DNA of 64,000 bases from Abyssibacter profundi (GCF_003151135.1 NZ_QEQK01000001.1:168829-232828), one strand, 5' to 3'; shown: positions 18,096 to 27,249, counted from the first letter of the stretch. Numbers and translations: made by a program. The notes: a model not told the origin generated them from the sequence alone.

Positions 18096-19049
18096 ATGGA
18101 CACGCTGCAATACGCGCTACGCAAGCTGATCACCGGTATTCCACTGGTGCTTGGTGTGACCTTTATCAGCTTCGTGCTGATGGTCTACTTCGGCCCCGAC
18201 AAGACCTATGAACTGATCGGGAAAAACGCCACACCGGAGCAAATCGCCGAGATCCGCGCGGAGCTGGGTTACGACCAGCCGTTCTTCGTGCGCTATGGCG
18301 ATTACCTGCGCGAGTTGGTCACCCTGGACTTTGGCTACTCCGACTCCACGGGCGAGCGGGTGTCGCGGATTCTTGCGCGGACGATTCCGATCTCACTGGC
18401 GTTGACGCTACCGGGGTTCATCATCGGCAACGCCCTGGGTGTGCTGCTGGCGCTTGTTGCCGGCTTCTTCCGCGGCGGGCTGATCGACCGGGGCATCATG
18501 GCCGGCGCCGTGGTGGGAATGTCGATCAGCTTTCTGATCATCATCATCGGCTTTCAGGTGTTGCTGTCATCCAGCTATGGCCTGAACTATTTTCCCGTTC
18601 GCGGCTGGGAGGTCTACAGCCTGGCGGATTATCTGTACTACGTGACGGTGCCGACCCTGGCGATCGTCTTCGTGTCACTGGGCTACAACACACGCTTCTA
18701 CCGCGCCGTGATCGTCGAGGAGATGAACCGCGACCACGTTCGCACGGCCCGGGCCTTCGGCACACCACCGGCCAAGCTGTTGTTTCGTAACGTGTTGCGT
18801 AATGCGGCCATCCCGATTGTTACGCGCATCATGTTCTCGATCCCACTGGTCGTGATCTCTGGCAGCCTGCTCATCGAAAGTTATTTCGGCATTCCAGGCG
18901 TGGGCAAGGTGACGTATGACGCGATCACCACCGGTGACCAGCCCATTCTCAAAGCAGTGGTCGGTGCCACGGCTGTCCTGTTTGTTCTGACCCTGATCGC
19001 AACCGACGTGTTGTACAAGGTCATCGATCCCCGGGTATCACTCAAGTGA
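18096..19049 (+). CDS. Oligopeptide ABC transporter permease (OppB/DppB type)
   Basis: A 317-residue integral membrane protein with six hydrophobic helices. A periplasmic loop after helix 1 contains the Gly-Tyr-Asp-Gln-Pro-Phe motif typical of OppB/DppB. The cytoplasmic EAA loop (Ala-Arg-Ala-Phe-Gly-Thr, with Arg-Asn-Val-Leu-Arg-Asn-Ala further on) contacts the ATPase. It forms a heterodimeric channel with the next gene, which starts at a GTG overlapping this stop (GTGA). Confidence 0.94.
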   Translation: MDTLQYALRKLITGIPLVLGVTFISFVLMVYFGPDKTYELIGKNATPEQIAEIRAELGYDQPFFVRYGDYLRELVTLDFGYSDSTGERVSRILARTIPISLALTLPGFIIGNALGVLLALVAGFFRGGLIDRGIMAGAVVGMSISFLIIIIGFQVLLSSSYGLNYFPVRGWEVYSLADYLYYVTVPTLAIVFVSLGYNTRFYRAVIVEEMNRDHVRTARAFGTPPAKLLFRNVLRNAAIPIVTRIMFSIPLVVISGSLLIESYFGIPGVGKVTYDAITTGDQPILKAVVGATAVLFVLTLIATDVLYKVIDPRVSLK

Positions 19050-19936
19050 GTCACGCAGCCACCGATATTGCCGCGCCGACGCCACGCAAGCAGGGCGAGT
19101 CGCTCTGGGCGAAGGCTGTCGGCAAGTTCCGCCGCGACCGCTGGGGCATGACCTCCCTGGCCGTGGTCCTGGTCTATTTCGGGATTGCCCTGGGCGTCTG
19201 GGCCGGGCTCTGGGGCGACAACTGGAACACCCTGACCCCGACGATTAACGCCGAAGCCTCCGCCGAGCATTGGTTTGGCACAAATCGCAATGGGCAGGAC
19301 ATCTACGCGCGCGCCATCTTTTCGACCAAGACGGCCTTCGAGATCGGACTCGTCGTCGCCATTTTGTCGACCATCCTGGGTGCCATCCTCGGTGCGATCT
19401 CCGGCTTCTTCGCCGGACGCTGGCCCGATGAGGTGATCCTGTGGCTCAAGGGCGTCCTCGACTCGATTCCGTTTTATCTCTTTGTCGCGGCTGTCGCTTT
19501 TGCATTGCAGGGCTACGCGTTTTCCATGCACATCGCCATGGTCGCCACGTTCTGGACCACCACGGCCCGCCTGGTTCGCGCAGAAGTCATCCGGCTCAAG
19601 GGCTTCGAATTCGTCGAAGCCGCCCATGCCCTGGGCGTGCCGGAATGGCGCATCATCTCGCGGCACATCATTCCGAACACCACGCATATCCTGCTGGTGC
19701 AGGCGACCATCACGTTCGTCTCGGCGATCAAGAGCGAGGTCATCCTGTCGTTCCTGGGTCTGGGCGTGAAAGATGGCGTCTCCTGGGGGCTGATGATCTC
19801 GGAGTCGACCAACGAAGTGACCACCGGATTCTTCAACAACTTCCTCGCGGCATCGGCATTTCTGTTCGTGCTGGTGATGGCGTTCAACATGTTCTCTGAC
19901 GCGTTGCAGGACGCGCTGGACCCCAAGAAGACCTGA
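19046..19936 (+). CDS. Oligopeptide ABC transporter permease (OppC/DppC type)
   Basis: A 296-residue membrane protein. An N-terminal cytoplasmic stretch (Lys/Arg-Arg-Asp-Arg-Trp-Gly-Met) precedes six helices, with [10 protein letters not shown] after the first, as in OppC/DppC. The EAA loop reads Glu-Ala-Ala-His-Ala-Leu-Gly-Val-Pro. It starts at GTG 19046, overlapping the stop of the first permease, so the two are made in equal amounts. It pairs with that permease in the importer channel. Confidence 0.94.
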   Translation: MSHAATDIAAPTPRKQGESLWAKAVGKFRRDRWGMTSLAVVLVYFGIALGVWAGLWGDNWNTLTPTINAEASAEHWFGTNRNGQDIYARAIFSTKTAFEIGLVVAILSTILGAILGAISGFFAGRWPDEVILWLKGVLDSIPFYLFVAAVAFALQGYAFSMHIAMVATFWTTTARLVRAEVIRLKGFEFVEAAHALGVPEWRIISRHIIPNTTHILLVQATITFVSAIKSEVILSFLGLGVKDGVSWGLMISESTNEVTTGFFNNFLAASAFLFVLVMAFNMFSDALQDALDPKKT

Positions 19937-19949
19937 GGCCAACGCGACC

Positions 19950-20933
19950 ATGGCATTGCTCGAAGTCGACAATCTGCAGGTCGAGTTCTCGACCGAACGC
20001 GGTATCGCCCGCGCCATCGATGGCGTCTCCTTTTCCGTGAATGCCGGGGAAACCCTCGGCATCGTCGGGGAATCCGGCTGTGGCAAGTCAGTCACGTCGC
20101 TGTCGATCATGGGACTCATCCCCCGCCCGCCCGGCGAGATCGTCGGCGGCGAGATCCGTTTCAACGGACAGGATCTGACCCAGCTCAGCGACAAGGCCTA
20201 CCGCAAGTTACGCGGCAGTGAAATCTCGATGATCTTCCAGGAGCCGATGACGGCCCTGAACCCGGTGTTCACCATCGGCAACCAGATCATTGATGTGCTG
20301 CGCCGGCACAAGGGTCTGACGCGTAAGCAGGCCCGCGCCCGCGCGATCGAGATGCTGGCCGAGGTCGGCATCCCGGCCCCGGACAAGCGCGTGGACGAAT
20401 ACCCGCATCAGCTCTCTGGCGGCATGCGCCAACGCGTCATGATTGCCATGGCCCTGTCCTGCGACCCCAAGCTGCTCATCGCCGACGAGCCCACCACGGC
20501 CCTGGACGTAACGATCCAGGCGCAGGTGCTGGAGCTGATCAAGAAACTGGCTGCCGACCACGGCACGGCGGTCATTCTGATCACCCATGACCTGGGCGTC
20601 GTTGCCGAGACCTGCGACCGCGCGGCAGTCATGTACTGCGGCAAGATCATCGAGCAGGGGCCTGTCGGGCCGCTGTTCAACCAACCGCGCCACCCCTACA
20701 CCGCCGGTTTGCTGGCCTCGGTGCCGCGCATCCGGCCCGACCGGCTGCAGCGCCTGCCGACCATTCCAGGCATTGTGCCGGACCTGCTGGACCTGCCTCA
20801 GGGCTGTCGCTTTCGTGACCGCTGCAGCCAGGCGCTGGAGCGCTGCGGCAGCTTCGATCCGGAACTGGACGATAGCCCCGACACCGCCACATCGGCCGCC
20901 TGTTTCAACCCCAACCCCGTGACCTCCGCATGA
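19950..20933 (+). CDS. Oligopeptide ABC transporter ATPase (OppD/DppD type)
   Basis: A 327-residue ABC ATPase. Walker A reads Gly-Glu-Ser-Gly-Cys-Gly-Lys-Ser, the Q-loop Phe-Gln-Glu-Pro, the signature Leu-Ser-Gly-Gly-Met-Arg-Gln-Arg, Walker B Leu-Leu-Ile-Ala-Asp-Glu-Pro, and the switch His is in Ile-Thr-His-Asp-Leu. The C-terminal oligopeptide/dipeptide domain has the cysteine cluster Gly-Cys-Arg-Phe-Arg-Asp-Arg-Cys with two further cysteines, which in DppD/OppD-type proteins can hold an iron-sulfur cluster. It ends in a four-base overlap with the next ATPase gene. It energises peptide import. Confidence 0.95.
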   Translation: MALLEVDNLQVEFSTERGIARAIDGVSFSVNAGETLGIVGESGCGKSVTSLSIMGLIPRPPGEIVGGEIRFNGQDLTQLSDKAYRKLRGSEISMIFQEPMTALNPVFTIGNQIIDVLRRHKGLTRKQARARAIEMLAEVGIPAPDKRVDEYPHQLSGGMRQRVMIAMALSCDPKLLIADEPTTALDVTIQAQVLELIKKLAADHGTAVILITHDLGVVAETCDRAAVMYCGKIIEQGPVGPLFNQPRHPYTAGLLASVPRIRPDRLQRLPTIPGIVPDLLDLPQGCRFRDRCSQALERCGSFDPELDDSPDTATSAACFNPNPVTSA

Positions 20934-21940
20934 CTGCCCCGTTGCTTCGCGTTCGCGATCTGACCAAGCATTTCCCGGTCAAAGGTGGCCTGCTGCGCCG
21001 GACGGTGGCGCAGGTCAAGGCGGTCGATGGGGTGTCCTTTGACATCCAGCGGGGTGAAACATTGGGCCTGGTGGGCGAGTCCGGCTGCGGCAAATCCACC
21101 CTGGGCCGGGCGATTCTGCGCCTGCACGAACCCACTTCGGGATCCGTGGAGCTGGACGGCACCGATGTCATCGCAGCCGGTGGCGGCGAACTCAAGCGTC
21201 TGCGTCGCAACATGCAGATCATCTTCCAGGATCCTTTCGCCTCGCTGTCACCACGGCGAACGGTCTTTGAAACCCTGCGCGAGCCACTGGATGTGCACCG
21301 TATCGGCACCGCGGCTGAACGACGCAAGAAGGTCGAAGACCTGCTGGAAGTCGTCGGCCTGCGCCGCGCCGTGCTCCATCGCTACCCGCATGAGTTTTCG
21401 GGTGGCCAGCGACAACGTGTCGGCATCGCCCGAGCCCTGGCGCTAAACCCCAAGTTCATCGTGGCCGACGAAGCGGTGTCTGCCCTCGATGTCTCGGTGC
21501 AGTCGCAGGTGCTCAACCTGATTGACGATCTGCAGTCCGAGTTCGGCATCAGTTTCCTGTTCATTTCGCATGACCTGGCCGTGGTATAGCACATCAGCCA
21601 CCAGGTCGGCGTGATGTACCTGGGCCAGCTGGTGGAGCGCGCGGGGGCAAGCGACCTGTACGCCGAGCCCAAGCACCCCTACACCCAGGCGTTGATGTCG
21701 GCCATTCCCGTGCCCGATCCCGGCAAGGGCAGCGAACGCATCGTGCTATCAGGCGATGTGCCTTCGCCGATGAAACCACCTGCAGGGTGTCCGTTTCATA
21801 CCCGCTGTCCGGCCGCCATGGCGCACTGCTCACAGATCAAGCCGAAGCTGGAGAATGTCGGGAGCGAGGAGCGGCCTCACTGGGTCGCCTGCCATCTGCA
21901 CAGTGATCCCGTGCCGGAGACGAACAACACCGGCGACTAG
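20930..21940 (+). pseudogene. Oligopeptide ABC transporter ATPase (OppF/DppF type), interrupted by an in-frame TAG
   Basis: One continuous frame of 336 codons encodes an OppF/DppF protein, but codon 220 (21587-21589) is TAG. The part before it (219 residues) holds Walker A (Gly-Glu-Ser-Gly-Cys-Gly-Lys-Ser), Q-loop, signature Phe-Ser-Gly-Gly-Gln-Arg-Gln-Arg, Walker B, and the switch His in Ile-Ser-His-Asp-Leu-Ala-Val-Val. The part after it resumes at once with [13 protein letters not shown] and ends with the C-terminal cysteine-cluster domain (Gly-Cys-Pro-Phe-His-Thr-Arg-Cys). Relatives usually have Lys, Glu or Arg at the stop position. A single-base change from AAG, GAG or CAG to TAG explains it; a sequencing error is also possible. 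All catalytic motifs precede the stop, so a truncated product might keep some activity. Confidence 0.85.
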
Positions 21941-22003
21941 TTCATCAAATCGCCATGTCCTGGCGATACCTTGGCCCTGGGGAATGCAACCAGGAACCAG
22001 GGA

Positions 22004-23611
22004 ATGGCGCGCACCGGCGACTCGGAAGCCATCACGCTTTTATGGCAGCTCAAGCGGGCATGTGATGCTTCGTCTGACAATGACCTGCCCTACATTCATT
22101 TCAGTGCGCTGCTGGGTAACCAGAACTACCGCGACAGCACCCTGACCGCCGCATCGACGTCAAGCGATCCGGCCGTCTCCGAGCTGGCACAGCGCATTCT
22201 CACGCTGGCGCCCACCGGCAGCTTGCTGCGCCAGGCCGGTGCCGACGCCATGAAACCCGGCAGCTTCGATCAAACCACCGAGTTCGAAGCCAGCCTGCAC
22301 ACCGCCCGCAAACGCCGGGTGATTCGTAGCGCCCTGACCGGGGCGACGGTTGTGGCCGGGTTGGCCCTGTTTGTGTTCCTGTTGCTGTCGCGACTGAACA
22401 ACGGCCCCAGCGTGGACGAGATTGCCGGCAATCTCGAATCCAGCACGACCTGGAAGGCCGGCAAACGCGTGGTGCTCACGGGGCTGGTCTTCGTCGAGCC
22501 CGGCGTCAAACTCACCATCGAACCGGGCGTCACCGTGCTGGGTCAGCCAGGTTCGGCCTTGCTGGTCGCCAACGGTGCGGAGTTTCACGCCCGCGGACGG
22601 CCGGATGCCCCGATTGTGTTCACCAGTGCCCAGCCGGTGGGCACCCGCCAGGCGGGGGACTGGGGTGGCCTGGTGCTCATGGGCGATGCCCCGACCAACA
22701 TCGGCATCGGCCGCATCGAGGGCGTCCCGGATAACGAACCGCTGGGGGCCTATGGCGGCCAGAATCCGGACGGCTCCTGCGGCGTCCTGGAGTATGTCCG
22801 CGTCGAGTTCGCCGGATTCGAGATCTCGGCCAACAACGAGCTGAACGGCTTGACGCTGGCCGGCTGCGGAGCCGGGACCATCGTCCGTCATGTCCAGGTC
22901 CACAGCCCGCTGGACGACGGCGTCGAGATGTTTGGCGGCACCGCGAATTTACGGAACCTGTTGATCACACGACCGGGCGACGATGCCTTTGACTGGGATC
23001 TCGGCTGGACCGGCAGCGTGCAATCGCTGGTCGTACAAATGGGCCGCGATGTTGGCGACAACGCGTTCGAAGGTGACAACAACGGCCCGGAGCCCGATGC
23101 CGAGCCACGCTCAAACCCGACCTTCATCAATGTCACGCTGGTGGCCGACCCCAACGCCCCGCGCGCCCAACGCGCCATGACCTTACGAGAAGGCACGGCC
23201 GGCACCTTCCGCAACCTCATCATTGCCGGGTTTAAGGACGAAGCCATCTCAATCCGGGATCGTTCGCAGGCGCTGGCCAGCGAGGGCCAGCTCAGCATCA
23301 GCCACGCCCTGTTCATCATGGACCGCAGCAATCGCCGCATCGACCGCGAAGACCCCGAGGGGTTTGATATTGCGGCCTGGCTCAACCAGCCGGAGTTGCA
23401 GAATCAAACCGTGGTCAACCCCGCCTATTTGTCGACCGCGCTAGACCCCATCGCCCCCTATTTCGCACCGGATATCGGCCCCGCACTGGCGGCCGTGGCC
23501 TCAATTCCACAAGGCGAGTTCTGGAACCGCGGCGCACGACATCGCGGCGGTGTGCGACCCGGTTCAGCAGATAGCTGGCTGAGCGGTTGGACTGCGTTCC
23601 CGCCCAACTGA
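22004..23611 (+). CDS. Membrane-anchored right-handed beta-helix protein, unknown function
   Basis: A 535-residue protein. The first ~100 residues are hydrophilic and helical, with no domain I know. One transmembrane helix follows (about 107-129, Ala/Val/Leu/Phe-rich, after Arg-Lys-Arg-Arg). The large outer part looks like a parallel beta-helix: Val-Glu-Pro-Gly-Val-x-Leu-x-Ile-Glu-Pro-Gly-Val, Gly-Asp-Trp-Gly-Gly-Leu-Val-Leu-Met-Gly, and a long repeat-like region with Gly-Asp-Asp-Ala-Phe-Asp-Trp. The charge pattern suggests N-in, C-out, which puts the helix in the periplasm. ATG 22004 is supported by AGGAA/AGGGA upstream. It lies 63 bp after the broken ATPase gene on the same strand and could share the transcript. 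Most relatives of the beta-helix part known to me are lipoproteins, so this anchor is unusual. Confidence 0.7.
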   Translation: MARTGDSEAITLLWQLKRACDASSDNDLPYIHFSALLGNQNYRDSTLTAASTSSDPAVSELAQRILTLAPTGSLLRQAGADAMKPGSFDQTTEFEASLHTARKRRVIRSALTGATVVAGLALFVFLLLSRLNNGPSVDEIAGNLESSTTWKAGKRVVLTGLVFVEPGVKLTIEPGVTVLGQPGSALLVANGAEFHARGRPDAPIVFTSAQPVGTRQAGDWGGLVLMGDAPTNIGIGRIEGVPDNEPLGAYGGQNPDGSCGVLEYVRVEFAGFEISANNELNGLTLAGCGAGTIVRHVQVHSPLDDGVEMFGGTANLRNLLITRPGDDAFDWDLGWTGSVQSLVVQMGRDVGDNAFEGDNNGPEPDAEPRSNPTFINVTLVADPNAPRAQRAMTLREGTAGTFRNLIIAGFKDEAISIRDRSQALASEGQLSISHALFIMDRSNRRIDREDPEGFDIAAWLNQPELQNQTVVNPAYLSTALDPIAPYFAPDIGPALAAVASIPQGEFWNRGARHRGGVRPGSADSWLSGWTAFPPN

Positions 23612-23623
23612 GCTTGGCTTGCC

Positions 23624-23647
23624 GGCGAGGGCGCTAGCGCTCTCGCC
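23624..23647. terminator. Inverted repeat between convergent genes
   Basis: Arms GGCGAGGGCGC (23624-23634) and GCGCTCTCGCC (23637-23647) with a TA centre, one G-T pair. It sits where the beta-helix gene and the ABC-2 permease gene converge and contains the permease TAG stop. No T-run follows on either strand. Confidence 0.4.
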
Positions 23648-24659
23648 AGCGAAAGCCCCAGGCGCCCAGTCCCAGACAGGCCACGGCAATCCCCGCCAGC
23701 ACGAGCAGGTGGCCGGAGACCGCCATCAGCGAATCGCCATCCAGCATGATGCCGCGGGCGGCCTCCAATAAATGGGTGAGCGGCAGCGCCTGGGCCAACC
23801 ACAGCACCGGCGTCGGCGCACCTTCAATCGAAAACCAGACGCCGGAGACCATCATCATCGGCCAGGTCACCAGATTGAGCAGGCCGTTGGCGAGTTCCTC
23901 GCTGGTCGTGCGAGCCGCCACGGTCACGCCCATGGCAATCATCGCGATGGCACCCAGCAGGGCCACCACCAGCAACGCGGCATGCGAACCGACCACCGGG
24001 AATCCGATGATCCACTCCGTCGCGACAAACACCCCGCAGGTCACCACCATGATGACCAACAATCGGGACAGCACCTGCGCCACCAGGAACTCGGCTGCCC
24101 GGACCGGTGTGGCGCTAAGACGCTTGAGATAACCGGCCTTGCGGTAGCGCACGATGACGTAGCCGACACCGAACAGGCAGGAAAACATCATGTTCATACC
24201 CAGAATGCCCGGCACCAACCAGTCGACATACCGGGTTTGTTCGCCGCTGACCACGGCGCGCTCCAGCGGACGGTCATCAAACCCGGCCAGCATCCTCTCC
24301 AGCGAATAGCCCTTGGGTGAGCTGCTGTTCACCCAATAGCGACGCGACCCAAAGTCGACCAGCAAATCGAGTTGATGGCGCTCCACCAAGCGCAGGGCAC
24401 GTGCGTGATCAGCCTGGGCGACGAAATCCGTAAAGGCCAGCCCCATCAGCGGTTCGACTTCGGCGACGGGCAAGACCGCGTCTGGCGATTCCGCCACAAC
24501 CCCCACCTTGTACAAGGCCTGACCATCCCCGGAAAAAATGGTCGCCAGCCCCAACACCAGCAATACGGGCAAGAGCAGATTCCAGCCCAGCGCGGAACGG
24601 TCCCGCAGAAATTCGACATTACGCGCATGCGTGATCGCGATAACACGTTGCAGCTTCAT
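23634..24659 (-). CDS. ABC-2 type transporter permease
   Basis: A 341-residue membrane protein. One N-terminal helix is followed by a large extracytoplasmic loop, then five helices toward the C-terminus with the ABC-2 motif region Gly-Tyr-Leu-Lys-Arg-Leu-Ser-Ala-Thr-Pro-Val. It resembles the YhhJ/YadH/drug-exporter permeases. ATG 24659 overlaps the stop of the upstream ATPase by four bases, so the pair forms one exporter. The substrate is unknown; drugs, polysaccharides or lipids are exported by relatives. Confidence 0.9.
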   Translation of the reverse strand: MKLQRVIAITHARNVEFLRDRSALGWNLLLPVLLVLGLATIFSGDGQALYKVGVVAESPDAVLPVAEVEPLMGLAFTDFVAQADHARALRLVERHQLDLLVDFGSRRYWVNSSSPKGYSLERMLAGFDDRPLERAVVSGEQTRYVDWLVPGILGMNMMFSCLFGVGYVIVRYRKAGYLKRLSATPVRAAEFLVAQVLSRLLVIMVVTCGVFVATEWIIGFPVVGSHAALLVVALLGAIAMIAMGVTVAARTTSEELANGLLNLVTWPMMMVSGVWFSIEGAPTPVLWLAQALPLTHLLEAARGIMLDGDSLMAVSGHLLVLAGIAVACLGLGAWGFRWRER

Positions 24660-25546
24660 GATCGCAGCGCCTCGCCGGTGAGCTCGATGAACAGATCTTC
24701 CAGTGTGTGCTCGCGAATCAGCAGTTGCTGCAATGACGTGCCACTGCGGTGTAAGGCAGTCAGCGCGGCGTCGACATCGGCCACGACCGATTCCATGCGA
24801 TCGCCAGCGGCCCGCCAATCGCCAGCAGCACGCTGCTCGGCTGACAAGGCCGTCTGCGGCAGGCTAAGCACCGCCCCACCAAAATGATGGGCCAGCAACT
24901 CCGATGGCGTGCCCTGGGCGATGATGCGCCCGTGATCCATGATCGCGATTCTGTCGCAGAGCTGATACGCCTCTTCCATGTAATGCGTGGTCAACACCAC
25001 GGTCTTGCCGTCCGCCTTGATGGATTTCACCAGCGACCAGAAGTTACGGCGTGCCTGCGGGTCTAGCCCGGTGGTGGGCTCGTCCAGAAACAGCACGGCC
25101 GGGTCATTGATCAAGGCGATCCCCAGTAGCAGGCGCTGACGCTGCCCACCGGACAATTTGCGCGCATCGCGATCCGACAACGCCTCCAGCGCGCAACGCT
25201 GGAGCACCTCGTCAACAGGCAACGGCGCATCGTATAAGCGGGCAAAAAGCGTCAGGTGCTCCCGGACGGTGAGGAAATCCTGCAAGGCCGTGTGCTGAAA
25301 CTGGATACCCGCCTCGGCGCGAAACCGCGGACCCAGCGCCTCACCCCGGTAGACCACCGAGCCGCGGCTGGGAACCTGAATGCCCTCCAGCAACTCGACG
25401 GTCGTGGTCTTGCCGGCGCCATTCGGTCCGAGCAGCCCCAGGCATTCGCCCACTGCGATATCCAGATCGATCCCCCGAACCGCGTGAATATCTCCGAAAT
25501 GCTTATGTAACTGGCGCACCGACAGCGCGATGGGCTCTGGATTCAC
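24656..25546 (-). CDS. ABC transporter ATPase (ABC-2 exporter partner)
   Basis: About 296 residues. Walker A Gly-Pro-Asn-Gly-Ala-Gly-Lys-Thr, signature Leu-Ser-Gly-Gly-Gln-Arg-Gln-Arg, Walker B Val-Leu-Phe-Leu-Asp-Glu-Pro-Thr, and the switch His in Thr-Thr-His-Tyr-Met. A 60-residue C-terminal extension, typical of CcmA/NodI/DrrA-like ATPases, follows. The start is taken as GTG 25546, with GGGTGA about 6 bases upstream. An in-frame ATG at 25594 is the alternative. It drives the permease encoded just downstream. Confidence 0.9.
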   Translation of the reverse strand: MNPEPIALSVRQLHKHFGDIHAVRGIDLDIAVGECLGLLGPNGAGKTTTVELLEGIQVPSRGSVVYRGEALGPRFRAEAGIQFQHTALQDFLTVREHLTLFARLYDAPLPVDEVLQRCALEALSDRDARKLSGGQRQRLLLGIALINDPAVLFLDEPTTGLDPQARRNFWSLVKSIKADGKTVVLTTHYMEEAYQLCDRIAIMDHGRIIAQGTPSELLAHHFGGAVLSLPQTALSAEQRAAGDWRAAGDRMESVVADVDAALTALHRSGTSLQQLLIREHTLEDLFIELTGEALRS

Positions 25547-25668
25547 GTTTTCACCCGAACTGAACAAACGAAACAGCACTGCCGCATGACCCACACACGA
25601 TGGTTGAAAGCGCCCACGAGCGGCCTCTGGCCCGCTACCGGACCGTGACAGTCCCGCAAGGCTTCCCT

Positions 25669-25690
25669 AGACTAGCTTGGTGGCTAGTCT
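25669..25690. promoter_or_regulatory. Inverted repeat before the ompA-like gene
   Basis: AGACTAGC (25669-25676) and GCTAGTCT (25683-25690) form a perfect 8-bp inverted repeat with a 6-base spacer, about 40 bases upstream of the OmpA-family start codon and in the divergent region shared with the ABC ATPase gene. It contains two CTAG tetramers, with a third CTAG overlapping its left edge. An operator or mRNA-leader stem is possible. Confidence 0.4.
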
Positions 25691-25727
25691 GCAAATGGAT
25701 TGCATTCACCCGAGGGAGCCTTTCCGG

Positions 25728-27194
25728 ATGATTACTCGTTTTTGCCGATACGTCGGCGCCTGCGCCGTGGCTGCCGCTGCAGCCGTCCCCATGAGCGCGA
25801 CCGCGCAGGAGTATGACATCGGTTTCGATGATCGCTATTTCCTGTCCGGTAGCGCCGGCTTCCTGGTCACCGACAGTGACGATCAGGACAACGGCGGCTC
25901 GGTCATGCTGACCGGGGGCAAGTTCATCGGCCACCGCACGGCGGTCGAGGCCTTCGCCAGCTACGGCGAGGTCGAGGTCGACCGCATCAGCTCAACCTAC
26001 GAGCGGCTGGTTGCTGGCGGTCATTTCATGCTGTTCCTGAATGACTCGCGCCGCGCCCGCTTCTACGGGCTGTTGGGCGCTGGCCTGCACAGCATCAACT
26101 TCCTGGGCGAAGAGGTGTCCGGGCTGTCGTACAACGGCGGCGGCGGCATCATGTTCCGCCTGAACAACAACCTGGACCTGCGCCTTGAAGGGCAGTACCT
26201 CGTTGACCATATCGATGAAGAAGGCGTGCTGGTTGAAGACGACTTCTACACCTACCGCGCCACACTGGGCCTGCTCTACCGCATCGGCACCTGGCCACCA
26301 CCGCCGCCGGATGCCGATGGCGATGGCGTTGCCGACCGCTTCGACGCCTGCCCCAACACGCCCCCCGGCGTGCTGGTTGATGAGCGCGGTTGCGCCGTGG
26401 ATTCCGACGGCGACGGCGTACCCGACTTCCGCGACAAGTGCCCCGGCACCCCGCGCGGTGTACCGGTCGACAATGACGGCTGCCCGCTGGATGCCGACGG
26501 CGATGGTGTTCCGGACTTCCGCGATAAGTGCCCCAACACCCCGCTGGGTGTGCCGGTGGACCGCAACGGTTGCCCGCTGGACTCCGATGGCGATGGCGTG
26601 ACGGACGCGCAGGACAAGTGCCCGAATACGCCGCAGGGCGTGCCGGTGGATCGCTTTGGCTGTGCGTTCGACACCGATGGCGATGGCGTCCCCGATTACA
26701 AGGACGATTGCCCCAACACCGCACCGGGCGTGGCCGTCAACGAGCGGGGCTGCTCGCTGGATCTGGATGGCGACGGCGTGCTGAACAAGGATGACCTGTG
26801 CCCCAACACGCTGCCGGGGCTGGAGGTCGACAAGACCGGCTGCCCGATCCGCAATCAGGAACTGATCCTCGACGGCGTGCACTTCGAGTTCAACAAGGCC
26901 ACCCTGCGGCCCGACGCCAGAACGATCCTGGATCGCGTGGCCAAGTCGCTACGCGATCAGGTGGACGTCAAAGCCGAGATCGCCGGCCACACGGACTCCA
27001 TCGGTTCTGCCGCCTACAACCAGAAACTGTCGCAGGAGCGCGCAGCCTCGGTCCGTAGCTATCTGATCAGCAAAGGCGTCAGCCCGGACAACCTGATCTC
27101 CAACGGCTATGGCGAGACCCAACCGATCGCCACCAATGACACGGAAGAGGGCCGCGCCCGCAACCGTCGCGTGGAACTGCGCCTGGCCGAATAG
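25728..27194 (+). CDS. OmpA-family outer membrane protein with thrombospondin type-3 repeats
   Basis: A 488-residue protein. A signal peptide (1-27, ending Ala-Thr-Ala-Gln) is followed by an eight-strand-type beta-barrel (about 28-195) with Gly/Tyr/Phe-rich strands. Then come a Pro-rich linker and six calcium-binding thrombospondin-3 repeats (Asp-x-Asp-Gly-Asp-Gly-Val...Cys-Pro-Asn-Thr). The C-terminal OmpA domain binds peptidoglycan (Glu-Phe-Asn-Lys-Ala-Thr-Leu, Gly-His-Thr-Asp-Ser, Asn-Arg-Arg-Val-Glu). It anchors the outer membrane to the wall. ATG 25728 is preceded by AGGGAG (25713-25718). A strong terminator follows at 27218. Confidence 0.94.
   Translation: MITRFCRYVGACAVAAAAAVPMSATAQEYDIGFDDRYFLSGSAGFLVTDSDDQDNGGSVMLTGGKFIGHRTAVEAFASYGEVEVDRISSTYERLVAGGHFMLFLNDSRRARFYGLLGAGLHSINFLGEEVSGLSYNGGGGIMFRLNNNLDLRLEGQYLVDHIDEEGVLVEDDFYTYRATLGLLYRIGTWPPPPPDADGDGVADRFDACPNTPPGVLVDERGCAVDSDGDGVPDFRDKCPGTPRGVPVDNDGCPLDADGDGVPDFRDKCPNTPLGVPVDRNGCPLDSDGDGVTDAQDKCPNTPQGVPVDRFGCAFDTDGDGVPDYKDDCPNTAPGVAVNERGCSLDLDGDGVLNKDDLCPNTLPGLEVDKTGCPIRNQELILDGVHFEFNKATLRPDARTILDRVAKSLRDQVDVKAEIAGHTDSIGSAAYNQKLSQERAASVRSYLISKGVSPDNLISNGYGETQPIATNDTEEGRARNRRVELRLAE
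26310..26849 (+). repeat. Six thrombospondin type-3 repeats in the OmpA-like gene
   Basis: Six tandem units of about 30 codons, each Asp-x-Asp-Gly-Asp-Gly-Val-x-Asp-x-x-Asp-x-Cys-Pro-x-Thr-x-x-Gly-x-x-Val-x-x-x-Gly-Cys. DNA similarity between units is high, so unit number could change by recombination. Each unit should bind calcium and stiffen the linker between barrel and peptidoglycan domain. Confidence 0.85.
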
Positions 27195-27217
27195 CCACCA
27201 GGCCACGTTGCAACACC

Positions 27218-27249
27218 AGCCCGGGTGACTTCCACCCGGGCTTTTTTTT
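27218..27249 (+). terminator. Rho-independent terminator of the OmpA-like gene
   Basis: AGCCCGGGTG and CACCCGGGCT form a perfect 10-bp stem with a 5-base loop (ACTTC), followed by a run of T (27243-27249). It lies 23 bases after the stop. Confidence 0.95.

Noticed and set aside
16112-18133. 673-codon minus-strand frame
   Set aside because: Antisense to the peptide-binding protein, which has lipobox, ribosome site and family motifs.
18881-20194. 437-codon minus-strand frame
   Set aside because: Antisense to the permease genes of the peptide importer; low-complexity, Asp/Gly/Arg-rich translation.
21587-21589. Pyrrolysine or programmed readthrough at the amber codon
   Set aside because: No special RNA structure or context was seen, and OppF-type ATPases do not use it; a nonsense change or sequence error is simpler.
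26310-26849. CRISPR-like array
   Set aside because: The regular 90-base periodicity is coding: thrombospondin-3 repeats in frame with the OmpA-like gene, without spacers.
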